From assembly GCF_024519435.1 (NCBI RefSeq), contig NZ_JALJRZ010000011.1, positions 1 through 64,000 of the forward strand: a DNA stretch of 64,000 nucleotides, read 5' to 3'. The notes beneath the pieces are model-generated. The model had not been told where the DNA came from. It made no database searches and saw only the letters and a program-made list of their open reading frames with translations. This DNA is from Terrabacter sp. Ter38. GTDB taxonomy: Bacteria; Actinomycetota; Actinomycetes; Actinomycetales; Dermatophilaceae. Of this stretch, positions 26,356 to 35,783 are shown piece by piece. A program made the translations under genes and the position numbers. Within the stretch, counting starts at the first letter, position 1, and every line of letters starts with the position of its first letter.

Positions 26356-26361
26356 TAGACT
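26356..26361 (+). promoter_or_regulatory. leaderless-type -10 hexamer (TAGACT) of the copper-monooxygenase-like gene
   Basis: TAGACT ends 6 nt before the ATG at 26368. Confidence 0.5.
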
Positions 26362-26367
26362 GACGGG

Positions 26368-27606
26368 ATGAGGACTCGACGCGGCCGGCCCGCGATGCGC
26401 GCGACCCCGGCGGTCGCGGCGGCCGTCGCGGCGATCGCCCTGCTCGTGGCGGGCTGTGGCACTCCGAACCCGACCGCCCAGGCCCGGCTCGAGGGGCACG
26501 CGACCGGGCACTCGGCGGGTGTCACCGAGCACCCGACGACGGCTGCCACCGGCCACGCCGCGAAGCCCGTCAGCCCGGCCAAGCCGACGGCGCTGCGGGC
26601 CGGCGAGTCGATGCGGACCGTGACGTCACCGGTGTCCTACACGCCGAAGGCGCCGACGACCGGCACCGACGACTACCGGTGCTTCGTCCTCGACCCCAAG
26701 GTCACGCGCGACGAGTTCGTGACCGGCTTCGACATCGCGCCGGGCCAGCCGCAGGAAGTGCACCACGTCATCCTCTTCCGCGTTCCGCCGTCGGCTGCAG
26801 CGGCCGCCCGAGCGAAGGACGCCGAGTCGGGCGGCACCGGCTGGACCTGCTTCGGCGGCGCCGGCCTCGGGTCGCGCGGCGCGAGCCTCGACGACGCCCC
26901 GTGGGTCGGCGCGTGGGCCCCGGGCGGCCGCGCGAACGTCCTGCCGGCCGACGTCGGCATCCCCATGCAGCACGGCTCCCTCCTCGTCATGCAGGTCCAC
27001 TACAACCTCCGGCACGGCGTGACGCCCGACCGCACGTCCGTCCAGCTGCGCCTGTCCGCGTTGCCGAAGCTCAAGCCGCTCGAGACGATGCTCTACCCCG
27101 CGCCGGTCGAGCTGCCTTGTCGCGCAGGCAAGTCCGGTCCGCTGTGCGACCGGAACGCGGCGGTCGCCGACGTCACCGAGCGCTTCGGGCCGATGTCGTC
27201 ACGCATCGTCAACGGCCTGCTGCTCGTCTGCGACGGCACGCTCATCCCGACCCCCGGCGCCACCCAGTCGTGCACGCGCAGCGTCGAGCAGGCTGCGACG
27301 ATCCGCGCCGTGGCCGGGCACATGCACCTGCTCGGCTCGTCGCTGCGCATCGACCTCAACCCCGGCACGGCGCGCGCGAAGACCCTGCTCGACATCAAGG
27401 TCTGGGACTTCGACAACCAGGGCTCCGTCCCGATCCCGGCGACGGCGATCCGCCCCGGTGACTCGATCCGGGTCAGCTGCACCCACGACCAGGCCTGGCG
27501 CGACAAGCTGCCCGACCTCCAGGGGCTGCCCGAGCGCTACGTCGTCTGGGGCGAGGGCACGACCGACGAGATGTGCCTCGGTCTGCTCAGCGTCACGCGT
27601 CCCTGA
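26368..27606 (+). CDS. lipoprotein with a PHM/DBM-type copper monooxygenase domain
   Basis: 412 residues. The signal peptide ends in the lipobox LVAGC (Cys30), so the mature protein is anchored outside the membrane. A Thr/His/Pro-rich linker runs to about residue 95. The rest matches type II, ascorbate-dependent copper monooxygenases: CuH ligands His132-His133 (EVHHVILF) and His211 (MQVHYN), CuM ligands His318 and His320 (AGHMHLLG) and Met402 (TDEMC). All six ligands of peptidylglycine/dopamine hydroxylases are present in order with similar spacing. Paired cysteines fit an extracytoplasmic protein. The substrate is unknown; no peptide-amidating partner is nearby. Confidence 0.78.
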   Translation: MRTRRGRPAMRATPAVAAAVAAIALLVAGCGTPNPTAQARLEGHATGHSAGVTEHPTTAATGHAAKPVSPAKPTALRAGESMRTVTSPVSYTPKAPTTGTDDYRCFVLDPKVTRDEFVTGFDIAPGQPQEVHHVILFRVPPSAAAAARAKDAESGGTGWTCFGGAGLGSRGASLDDAPWVGAWAPGGRANVLPADVGIPMQHGSLLVMQVHYNLRHGVTPDRTSVQLRLSALPKLKPLETMLYPAPVELPCRAGKSGPLCDRNAAVADVTERFGPMSSRIVNGLLLVCDGTLIPTPGATQSCTRSVEQAATIRAVAGHMHLLGSSLRIDLNPGTARAKTLLDIKVWDFDNQGSVPIPATAIRPGDSIRVSCTHDQAWRDKLPDLQGLPERYVVWGEGTTDEMCLGLLSVTRP

Positions 27607-27633
27607 CCGCACCCGGCCGTGCACAATGAGGCC

Positions 27634-28554
27634 GTGATGACTGACGTCCTCGTCGTCGGCGGTGCCGGCGTCGACACCATCGTGCGCGTCGACGCCCTGC
27701 CGGTCCCCTTCGCCGACTCGCACGTCGTCCCTCCGATCGACACCGTCGTGGGCCACACGGGCAGCGGCGTCGCGCTCGGCTGCCACCGCCTCGGCCTCGC
27801 CACGCGTCTCGTCGACGTCATCGGCGACGACCACGAGGGCCGGATGCTCCTGCACCGGTTCGCGGACGAGGGGCTCGCCTTCGACCACGTCGTCCACGAG
27901 AGCGGCACCCGTCGGGCGGTGAACCTCGTCGACGCGACCGGCCGCCGCATGTCCTTCTACGACCCGCGCCACCCCTACGACCTCGCACCCGACCCGGCGC
28001 TCTGGCGCGGCCCCCTCGAGGGGGCGCGGCACGTGCACGCCTCGATCATGCCGTGGACCGTCGGCGCCCTCGAGGACGCCACGGCCGCGGGGACCACGAC
28101 CTCGACCGACCTGCACGACTGGGACGGGCGCAACCCGCACCACCGGCCGTTCGCGTATGCCGCCGACCTCGTCTTCGTGTCGGGCTCGCGCCTCGACGGC
28201 GTGGAGGACGACGTCGTCTCCGACGTGCTCGACCGCGGACGGGCGCGGCTCGTCGTCGTCATGGACGGCGCCCGCGGCAGCCGGGTGACGGTGCGCGAGG
28301 GCGGGTCCTTCGCCGTGTCCGCCGTCGACATCGAGGGCCGCCCGGCCGTGGACTCGAACGGCGCGGGCGACGCGTACGTCTCGGCGTTCCTGCACGCGTG
28401 GCTGGCCGGCGGCGACGCCCGCGCGGCGGCACGGGCCGGGACCGTGGCGGGCGCGTGGGCGTGCGGCACCGCGGGCACGCACTCGAGTCTCATCGGTCCG
28501 GACGAGCTCACCCGTCAGCTGGCGCGCCACTACGGCGGCCCCGGCCGGGACTGA
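27634..28554 (+). CDS. PfkB-family carbohydrate kinase
   Basis: 306 residues. The N-terminus DVLVVGGAGVDTIVRVDALP and the anion hole/catalytic motif DSNGAGDAYVSAFLHAW (catalytic Asp about 246) are those of ribokinase-like enzymes, which phosphorylate sugars or nucleosides with ATP. VGHTGSGVALGCHRLG is the substrate-side Gly motif. CACAAT lies 6 nt before the GTG at 27634, fitting a leaderless start; the ATG at 27637 is the alternative. The sugar is not predictable. Confidence 0.88.
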   Translation: MMTDVLVVGGAGVDTIVRVDALPVPFADSHVVPPIDTVVGHTGSGVALGCHRLGLATRLVDVIGDDHEGRMLLHRFADEGLAFDHVVHESGTRRAVNLVDATGRRMSFYDPRHPYDLAPDPALWRGPLEGARHVHASIMPWTVGALEDATAAGTTTSTDLHDWDGRNPHHRPFAYAADLVFVSGSRLDGVEDDVVSDVLDRGRARLVVVMDGARGSRVTVREGGSFAVSAVDIEGRPAVDSNGAGDAYVSAFLHAWLAGGDARAAARAGTVAGAWACGTAGTHSSLIGPDELTRQLARHYGGPGRD

Positions 28555-28578
28555 GCTCCCGACCGGACCCGTCCGAGG

Positions 28579-29007
28579 TCACCCCGTCGGTGCCTCGTCG
28601 GTCTGCCCGCTGCCGATGTTGACCATCCAGCCGATGCCGAACCGGTCGGTCAGCATGCCGAACTCGTCGCCCCACGCCTGCTTCTCGAGGGGCATCATGA
28701 CGGAGCCACCGTCGGCGAGCTTGTCCCAGTAGCCGTGCAGCTCGTCGCTGTCGTCGCCGCTCAGGCTCACCGAGATGTTGGTGCCCGGCTGGTAGGGCAT
28801 CTGCTCGGGGGTGTCGGACGCCATGATCGTGTAGCCGCTCGGCGTCTCGAGCAGTGCGTGCATGACGTTGTCGGCGCTGGGACCGTTCTCACCGAACTCG
28901 CCGAACGTCGACACCGTCAGCTCGCCGCCGAAGACAGACCTGTAGAACTCCATCGCCGCTCGGGCGTCGTCCTTGAAGCTGATGTAGGGGTTGAGGCGGG
29001 ATGCCAT
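28579..29007 (-). CDS. VOC superfamily protein (PhnB/3-demethylubiquinone-9 methyltransferase-like)
   Basis: 142 residues of paired beta-alpha-beta-beta-beta modules (RLNPYISFKDDARAAMEFYRSVFGG, then VSLSGDDSDELHGYWDKLADGG, ending DRFGIGWMVNI). This is the PhnB-type glyoxalase/VOC fold; such small proteins usually have no assigned substrate. The ATG at 29007 is preceded by GAGGAGC, and the 17 upstream in-frame residues are not part of the fold. Confidence 0.87.
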   Translation of the reverse strand: MASRLNPYISFKDDARAAMEFYRSVFGGELTVSTFGEFGENGPSADNVMHALLETPSGYTIMASDTPEQMPYQPGTNISVSLSGDDSDELHGYWDKLADGGSVMMPLEKQAWGDEFGMLTDRFGIGWMVNIGSGQTDEAPTG

Positions 29008-29075
29008 GGCCGTGCTCCTCTCGGGGTGAAGCGGATCCTTCACGGTAGGACCGCCCACCGACAGCCGCAGCCCTT

Positions 29076-29948
29076 TCAGTACGAGCGTCGCGACCGGGCT
29101 GCTCCCCGGTTAGAGCCGAGGGGTGCCTGGGGCCGGCCGTCGTCGGTCGGTCCCAGGCCGCCCTGGCAGCCGGGGCAGTAGAACATCGTGCGCTCGCGGG
29201 TGGGCTCGCCGATCATCGCGACGCGGACCGTCGCGCCGCAGCGTCGGCAGGGCCGGCCGCTGCGGGCGTGGACGTAGTGGGCCTCGTCGAGGCGCTGGCT
29301 GCCGGTGCTCGACTGGACCGCGTGACGACGGCCGTTGTCGATGAGGCGGTGGGCGCGCGACACGACCCGCTCGACGGTCTCGCGGCCCAGCTCGTCGGCG
29401 AGGCTCCACGGGGGCACCCGCTCGAGGAAGAGCGTCTCGGCGCACCACATCGTGCCGATGCCGGCGAGGTTGCGCTGGTCGAGCAGCGCCTGACCGATCG
29501 GTACCCGGGCCCCCGAGACGTGGTCGACGGCGAGCTCCAGGTCCCAGTCCGGGCCGAGCACGTCGGGCCCGAGGTGTCCGACGAGGTCACCCTCGCGGGC
29601 GGTCGGCACGAGGTCGAGCATGCCCAGACGCAGCCCGAGAGCGGTCCAGTCCGGCGCCGCGACGAGGGCGCGCAGCTGCGGGTTGCGCCGCCACCGGGCG
29701 GGCAGTCCGGGCGTCGCCTCGACGCGCCACTGGCCCTCCATCCGCAGGTGCGAGTGGAGCGTGAGACCACCCTCGACCCGGTGCAGCACGTGCTTGCCGC
29801 GGCTGACGACCTCGAGCGTCGTGCGGCCCGTGAGGTCTGCCGTGGCGATCTCCCCCGGCCAGCGCAGGTCGGACTCGACGATCTCGCGGCCGGAGAGGGC
29901 CTGGTCGAGGCGGGTGGCGGTGCGCCACACGGTGTCTCCCTCGGGCAC
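29076..29948 (-). CDS. Nei/Fpg-family DNA glycosylase (endonuclease VIII type)
   Basis: 290 residues. After removal of the initiator residue the N-terminal Pro-Glu (PEGDTVWRTA) supplies the catalytic amine and acid of bifunctional Fpg/Nei glycosylase/AP lyases. HSHLRMEGQWRV, the H2TH region (DQRNLAGIGTMWCAETLFL) and a C-terminal zinc finger (CRRCG ... FYCPGCQ) complete the family layout. PEGDTV, rather than PELPEV, points to the Nei branch, which removes oxidised pyrimidines. The GTG start has AGGAGG at normal spacing. Confidence 0.92.
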   Translation of the reverse strand: MPEGDTVWRTATRLDQALSGREIVESDLRWPGEIATADLTGRTTLEVVSRGKHVLHRVEGGLTLHSHLRMEGQWRVEATPGLPARWRRNPQLRALVAAPDWTALGLRLGMLDLVPTAREGDLVGHLGPDVLGPDWDLELAVDHVSGARVPIGQALLDQRNLAGIGTMWCAETLFLERVPPWSLADELGRETVERVVSRAHRLIDNGRRHAVQSSTGSQRLDEAHYVHARSGRPCRRCGATVRVAMIGEPTRERTMFYCPGCQGGLGPTDDGRPQAPLGSNRGAARSRRSY

Positions 29949-30018
29949 GCCACCTCCTGATCACCGGTCGTTCACCTGCGCGGTCGCGCGCCCATCCAGC
30001 CTATTCACATCCCGCGAC

Positions 30019-30024
30019 TACCTT
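30019..30024 (+). promoter_or_regulatory. leaderless-type -10 hexamer (TACCTT) before the glycosyltransferase remnant
   Basis: TACCTT ends 6 nt before the GTG at 30031, showing that this was once an expressed gene. Confidence 0.4.
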
Positions 30025-30030
30025 CGCCGG

Positions 30031-30860
30031 GTGCGTGACCTCTCCGTCGTGGTGTCCGCCCACGGCTCCTGCGACCGGGTGTCCGCGTGCCTCGGTGCGC
30101 TGGCAGCCCAGACCCTCCCGGCCGACCGGTTCGAGGTCGTCGTCGTGATCCACGGGCGGGGGTCGAGCGCCCGGGACGCCGTGGCCGGCTCACCCGGTGC
30201 CGCCCGCAACGGTCCGGCCTTCATCCGGCGGATGCTCGACCGGTGGCGCGCCGGCACGTACGTGCTGCTCTTCCTCGTCGAGCTCGCCGTCCTCGCCGAC
30301 TCGCGGGTGGGTGCGTGGCGCTCCTCGTCGTGACACGCGCGGAACCGCTCTGGTTGCGCGATGGCCACGTGCGGCGCGGCCGCGTGGGTCGTCGAGGCGG
30401 TCTCCCGCTGGTCGTGGAGCGTGCGGCGCCCGGGCACGGCTGGTCCTCGCGTCGGCCCCGTCCGGCGCACTGTCGACCGCCGTCCTCCGCTCGCGCGGGT
30501 CGTTCGCGACGCCGCTGGCCCATGCGGTCCTCGTGACGGCGCGGTGCGTCTTCATGGTGGTGCGCACCCCGCCCTGGGCAGCCGTGGTCTTCGGCTTCGT
30601 CACCCTCGCCTCCTGCGCCGGGCTGGCGCCCTTCGTCCTGGGTCGCGCCTCGCCGGGTGGAGTCTCCCTGACTCCGACAGCGGTCGAGCTGCGCTGGGCG
30701 TGCGGTCGTCTGGCTCCGGGCGGACGAGCTCTCCGAGCTCATCGGGTGGTATGCCGCCCAGCGGGCTCTGCGAGCACGCCTCGGCACTCAGGAGTCCCTC
30801 GCGTGGCGGCCCACGGCGCCGAGCGCCGTGACGATGACCGACGTCGACCCGTTCGGCTAA
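30031..30860 (+). pseudogene. decayed glycosyltransferase-family-2-like gene
   Basis: From the GTG at 30031 the frame encodes a GT2-like N-terminus (LSVVVSAHGSCDRVSACLGA, LPADRFEVVVVIHG, then AGTYVLLFLVELAVLADSR where family members have LLFLDDD) and stops at 30333. A second frame downstream carries hydrophobic helices (WAAVVFGFVTLASCAGLAPF), and a third ends with ELIGWYAAQRALRARLG and MTDVDPFG at a TAA (30858-30860). At least two frame disruptions are needed to join them, and the DxD metal motif is absent. The TAA overlaps the convergent lhr stop (CTAA), as with intact genes here. The enzyme assignment of the later parts is weak. Confidence 0.5.
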
Positions 30861-33800
30861 CGGCGCAGGCGCAGGCCCCGCGGCGTCATGTGGAATCCGG
30901 CCTGCGACAGGGCCTGCACGAGCGGGTGGTCCGAACCCAGCACCGAGGCGCCGTCGGCCTTCTCGACGGTGAGTCGACCGAGGGCTCCCTCGCGGACGGC
31001 GAGCGCGAGCGCGTCTGCAGCGGCCTGGAGGCGCTCGGGGTCGTCGGACCAGCAGAGCATCGTCTTGCCGCCGCGCTCGACGTAGAGGACGAGCTCGCCG
31101 TCGACGAGGACGACGAGCGCTCCCGCCTTGCGACCGGGCTGGTGCCCCGTGCGGCGGGACGCCTTCGGGGACTGCGCTGGCTCGTCGGCAGCGTCGGTCA
31201 GCCCACGCTCGGGCCATCCGATGGCGGCACCGTAGGGGTTGGCGGGGTCGCTGGCCGCGAGCACGAGGGCCGGGGGCCCGGAGCGTTCACGGCCGCGGGA
31301 GCCGCCTCGGCCGGGCGAGGCAGAGGACGAGGGCGTCAGCCACTCGTCACCGTCGGCGGCGTCGGCCCGTCGGCCCCCGTCGTCACCACCTGGGAGTCGC
31401 GACATCGACCGGAGCCGGTCGACGGCTCCCGTCGAGGCGAACTGCGAGGCGCCGAGGCCCTCGACGAAGTAGCCGCGCCGCACCTTGCCGGCCTCCTCGG
31501 CCGCGGCGAGCACGCGGTAGACGGCCGCGAAGCCGCCGGGGACGTCCTCGGTGACGACCGACCCGCGCGTCAGGACGCCGTAGCGGTCGAGGAGCAGCTC
31601 GGCGTTGGTGACGGCCCGCACCGTCGGGTCGGACTCGGCGGGCGGCAGCGACGTCCAGCGACCGACGCCGGTCGACGGTCCGGACCCGGCCGCGCGCCCC
31701 GCCGTCAGCGCCTTGCCCGACGCCGCCTCCTCGGCGGCCTCGACCCTGGACGGGCTCGTGCCGGCGAGGGGACCGCGCAGGGAGCCGAAGCGGCCCAGCG
31801 AGCCGCGCCGGCCGGCATACCTCGTCGATCTGGGTCCGGACGTCGCGCGCTTGTGGGCGGTGCGCCCCCCGGCGAGGAGGGCACGCAGCGGCGCGATGGT
31901 GTCGTTGGTGAGGCGCCCCGACCACAGCAGCGACCACAGCGCGTCGTTGAGCTCGGTGTCGCCGAGGCCCACGCGCGTCGAGAGTGCCCGGAAGAAGTAC
32001 GCGCCGCCGCCCTCGAGCGCCTCGAGGACGGCCTGCTCGTCGTCGGTGAGGTCGACGACCTCGGGTGGGGTCAGCGTCAGGTGGGCGGCGTCGGCGAGGT
32101 GGAGGCTGACCCAGCCGTCGTCGCCGGGCAGAGACCCGTGGCCGCGCCAGACGACCTCGCCCGAGCTCATCACCTCGTCGAGGAGCGCCGGGCGGTAGTC
32201 GGCGACGCGGGCCGGAAGCACCAGTGACTCGACGGCGCTCGCCGGCACGACGGCGCCGGTCAGCTGCTCGACGGCTCGGAGCAGACCCTCCCGGCCACGC
32301 AGGCCGCCCCCGACGCCCTGCCACTGCGGGAGGAAGCGTGCCAGATCGGGCTGGGCGACCGGCTCGACCTCGTGGCGCAGCGCGGCGAGCGAGCGGCGCC
32401 GGAGCAGCCGCAGCACCTCGGCGTCGCAGAACTCGGGACCGTGCCCACCGCCGTTCTCGGTGGGGAGCAGCTCGCCCTCGACCACCCGACCGGCCGAGAC
32501 GAGACGGCGCAGCGCGTCGTGGACGACCGCAGGACCGATGCCCCACCACGCCGCGACGGTCTGGACGGCGAAGGGCCCGTGGGTGCGGGCGAAGCGCGCG
32601 ACGAGGTCGGCGAGCGGGTCGGGCACCGGGTCGAGGAAGGCCTGCGGCACGCCGACCGGCAGCGCGGTGCCGAGGGCGTCGCGCAGCCGCGCGGCGTCCT
32701 CGATGGCGGCCCAGCGGTGGTCGCCACCGACGCGCACGGCGATGACCCGGCGGGCTGCCTCGAGCTCGGCGAGGGCCGTCTCGACGGCCGACGGCTCGAA
32801 GCCCTCGGCCGCACGGGCGACGATGTCCCGCACCGACAGCGGGCCGAGCACCCGGAGCAGGTCGGCGACGTCCTCGCCGTCGCGGGCGCCCCGCTCGGGC
32901 GTCAGCCGCTGGAGCTCGGCCTCGGTGCGGGCGACCGCCTCGGGGTCGAGCAGGTCGCGCAGCGCGAGCGCCTCACCCTGGCCGAGCAGCTCGGACAGGA
33001 GGGACGGGTCGAGGGCCAGCGCCGCGGCCCGGCGCTCGGCCAGCGGCGAGTCGCCCTCGTAGAGGTACTGCGCGACGTAGCCGAAGACGAGCGACTTGGC
33101 GAAGGGACTCGGCTGGCTCGACTCGACGTCGACGACCCTCACCGCGCGCGAGCGGATGTCGCCCATGAGCTCGACGAGACCCGGCACGTCGAAGACGTCC
33201 TGGACGCACTCGCGCACGGCCTCGAGGACGATCGGGAAGCTGGGGTACTGGCTCGCCACCTCGAGCAGCTGCGCGGCGCGCTGCCGCTGCTGCCAGAGCG
33301 GCTGGCGCTTGTCGGGGCGACGGCGGGGCAGCAGGAGCGCCCGCGCCGCGCACTCCCTGAACCGCGCTGCGAACAGGGCTGATCCCCCGATCTCCTGCGT
33401 GACGAGCTCGCTCACCTCCTCGGGCTCGAGGGTGACGAGCTCGACGAGCTGCTGACCGACGGCAGCGCCGTCGTCGAACTCGAGGTCGGGCAGGCGGAAG
33501 ACGATGCCGTCGTCGCCGTGCATGGCCTGGACGTCGATGCCGAAGCGCTCGCGCATGCGCGCCGCGACGCAGAGCGCCCACGGTGCGTGGACCTGCCCGC
33601 CGAAGGGTGAGAGCACTGCGACACGCCAGTCGCCGATCTCGTCACGGAAGCGCTCGACGACGATGGTGCGGTCGTCGGGGACGTGCCGCGTCGCCTCCTT
33701 CTGCTCGGTGAGGTAGCCGATGAGGTTGTCGGCGGCCCACTCGTCGAGACCGGCGGCGGTGACCCGCGCGCGGGCCCGCTCGGGCGTCAGGCCCACGATC

Positions 33801-35737
33801 TCGCGGACGAAACCGCCGAGGGCGCGCCCCAGCTCGGCCGGGCGGCCCTGCTGGTCGCCCTTCCAGAAGGGCAGCTTGCCCGCCTGTCCCGGCGCCGGCG
33901 TGACGAGGACGCGGTCGTGGGTGATGTCCTCGATGCGCCACGTCGACGTGCCGAGGGTGAAGACGTCGCCGACGCGCGACTCGTAGACCATCTCCTCGTC
34001 GAGCTCCCCGACCCGGCGACCGGGCCCCTCCCCGGAGGCGAGGAACACGGCATACAACCCCCGGTCGGGGATGGTGCCGCCGCTCGTGACGGCGAGCCGC
34101 TGGGCGCCACGGCGGCCGGAGAGCGTGTCGGTGACGCGGTCCCAGACGATGCGCGGGCGCAGCTCGGCGAACTCGTCGGACGGGTAGCGCCCGGCGAGCA
34201 TGTCGAGCGTCGCCTCGAGGACCGAGCGCGGGAGCGCGGCGAAGCTCGCGGCCCGGTGCACGAGCGCTTCGACGTCCGCGACGGTCCAGTCGTCCATGGC
34301 ACACATGGCCACGACGTGCTGGGCCAGCACGTCGACGGGGTTGGCCGGGATCCGCAGCGACTCGATGGCGCCGACGCGCATGCGCTCGACGACGACCGCG
34401 GTCTGCACGAGGTCTGCGCGGAACTTCGGGAACATGACGCCCTGGCTGACGGCGCCCACCTGGTGGCCCGCTCGGCCCACGCGCTGGAGTCCGCTCGCCA
34501 CCGACGGCGGGCTCTCGACCTGGATGACGAGGTCGACGGCGCCCATGTCGATGCCGAGCTCGAGGCTGCTCGTCGCGACGACGGCAGGGAGGCGCCCGGC
34601 CTTGAGGTCCTCCTCGATGGTGGCCCGGTGCTCCTTGCTCACCGACCCGTGGTGGGCACGGGCGAGCACCGCCGGCGCCCCGCGAGAGACCCCCGCCTGG
34701 GCCATGACCTGAGCGGGCGGCCGCGTCGAGAGGGCAGCGAGGCTGGGGACCGGGAGGTCCTCCTGCTCGGCGAGGCGCTCCTCCCAGATCTCGTTGAGGC
34801 GAGAGGTGAGCCGTTCGGCGAGCCGGCGCGAGTTGGAGAAGACGATCGTCGAGCGGTGCTCGGCGATGAGGTCGACGATGCGCTCCTCGACGTGCGGCCA
34901 GATGCTCGCCTGCGGCGCTTGGCCGGCGGCCGGACCCGAGAGGTCGGGCACGCCGGGCGAGATCTCGGCGGGCGCGCTGCCCAGCTCGCCCATGTCGGGG
35001 ACGGGCACGACGACCTCGAGGTCCCACTGCTTCGTCGACGGGGGCTGCACGATCTCGACCGGGCGACCGCCTGCCAGGTAGCGCGCGACCTCCTCGACGG
35101 GTCGCACCGTCGCCGACAGACCGACCCGCTGGGCCGGGGTGGGCAGGAGGGCGTCGAGGCGCTCGAGGCTGAGGGCGAGGTGGGCGCCACGCTTGGTGCC
35201 CGCGACGGCGTGGACCTCGTCGATGATGACGGTCTCGACGCCCTTGAGCGCCTCTCGCACCGAGGACGTGAGCATGAGGAACAGCGACTCGGGCGTCGTG
35301 ATGAGGATGTCCGTGGGCGTGCGGGCGAAGGCCCGGCGCTCGTTGGCCGGGGTGTCGCCCGAGCGGACGCTCACGGTGATGTCGGGCGGCGCCAGCTCGA
35401 GCCGGGTCGCGGCGTGGCCGATGCCGACGAGCGGGGCGCGCAGGTTGCGCTCGACGTCGACGGCGAGGGCCTTCATGGGCGAGACGTAGAGCACCCGGCA
35501 CCGCTCGAGCTTCTCCTCGGGCACCGGGTCGCTCGCCATCCGGTCGATGGCCCAGAGGAAGGCCGAGAGCGTCTTGCCCGAGCCGGTGGGTGCGACGACG
35601 ACCGTGTGGTGGCCCGAGCTGATCGCGTCCCACGCGCCGGCCTGGGCCGTCGTGGGCGCGCTGAAGCTGCTCCGGAACCACTCGGCGGTCGCCGGAGAGA
35701 ATCGGTCGAGCACGTCGGCTCGCTTGCCCTTCGCCAT
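30857..35737 (-). CDS. lhr: Lhr-type ATP-dependent DNA helicase
   Basis: About 1,626 residues, as expected for the large helicase Lhr, a superfamily 2 3'-5' translocase linked to DNA repair. RecA-like domain 1 has Walker A (VVAPTGSGKTLSAFLW, about residue 55) and the DEVH box (VIIDEVHAVAGTKRGAHL); domain 2 has LELGIDMGAVDLVIQ and GRVGRAGHQ. About 1,000 residues of winged-helix and Lhr C-terminal domains follow (APWALCVAARMRERFGID). The ATG at 35737 (MAKGKRADVLDRFSP) is chosen over one 12 codons upstream as the conserved start. Next to an Nei glycosylase gene, though separated by the remnant. Confidence 0.93.
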   Translation of the reverse strand: MAKGKRADVLDRFSPATAEWFRSSFSAPTTAQAGAWDAISSGHHTVVVAPTGSGKTLSAFLWAIDRMASDPVPEEKLERCRVLYVSPMKALAVDVERNLRAPLVGIGHAATRLELAPPDITVSVRSGDTPANERRAFARTPTDILITTPESLFLMLTSSVREALKGVETVIIDEVHAVAGTKRGAHLALSLERLDALLPTPAQRVGLSATVRPVEEVARYLAGGRPVEIVQPPSTKQWDLEVVVPVPDMGELGSAPAEISPGVPDLSGPAAGQAPQASIWPHVEERIVDLIAEHRSTIVFSNSRRLAERLTSRLNEIWEERLAEQEDLPVPSLAALSTRPPAQVMAQAGVSRGAPAVLARAHHGSVSKEHRATIEEDLKAGRLPAVVATSSLELGIDMGAVDLVIQVESPPSVASGLQRVGRAGHQVGAVSQGVMFPKFRADLVQTAVVVERMRVGAIESLRIPANPVDVLAQHVVAMCAMDDWTVADVEALVHRAASFAALPRSVLEATLDMLAGRYPSDEFAELRPRIVWDRVTDTLSGRRGAQRLAVTSGGTIPDRGLYAVFLASGEGPGRRVGELDEEMVYESRVGDVFTLGTSTWRIEDITHDRVLVTPAPGQAGKLPFWKGDQQGRPAELGRALGGFVREIVGLTPERARARVTAAGLDEWAADNLIGYLTEQKEATRHVPDDRTIVVERFRDEIGDWRVAVLSPFGGQVHAPWALCVAARMRERFGIDVQAMHGDDGIVFRLPDLEFDDGAAVGQQLVELVTLEPEEVSELVTQEIGGSALFAARFRECAARALLLPRRRPDKRQPLWQQRQRAAQLLEVASQYPSFPIVLEAVRECVQDVFDVPGLVELMGDIRSRAVRVVDVESSQPSPFAKSLVFGYVAQYLYEGDSPLAERRAAALALDPSLLSELLGQGEALALRDLLDPEAVARTEAELQRLTPERGARDGEDVADLLRVLGPLSVRDIVARAAEGFEPSAVETALAELEAARRVIAVRVGGDHRWAAIEDAARLRDALGTALPVGVPQAFLDPVPDPLADLVARFARTHGPFAVQTVAAWWGIGPAVVHDALRRLVSAGRVVEGELLPTENGGGHGPEFCDAEVLRLLRRRSLAALRHEVEPVAQPDLARFLPQWQGVGGGLRGREGLLRAVEQLTGAVVPASAVESLVLPARVADYRPALLDEVMSSGEVVWRGHGSLPGDDGWVSLHLADAAHLTLTPPEVVDLTDDEQAVLEALEGGGAYFFRALSTRVGLGDTELNDALWSLLWSGRLTNDTIAPLRALLAGGRTAHKRATSGPRSTRYAGRRGSLGRFGSLRGPLAGTSPSRVEAAEEAASGKALTAGRAAGSGPSTGVGRWTSLPPAESDPTVRAVTNAELLLDRYGVLTRGSVVTEDVPGGFAAVYRVLAAAEEAGKVRRGYFVEGLGASQFASTGAVDRLRSMSRLPGGDDGGRRADAADGDEWLTPSSSASPGRGGSRGRERSGPPALVLAASDPANPYGAAIGWPERGLTDAADEPAQSPKASRRTGHQPGRKAGALVVLVDGELVLYVERGGKTMLCWSDDPERLQAAADALALAVREGALGRLTVEKADGASVLGSDHPLVQALSQAGFHMTPRGLRLRR

Positions 35738-35783
35738 CGGGCCCAGCCTGCCATCCCCCACCGACACCACCACCAGACCCGCC

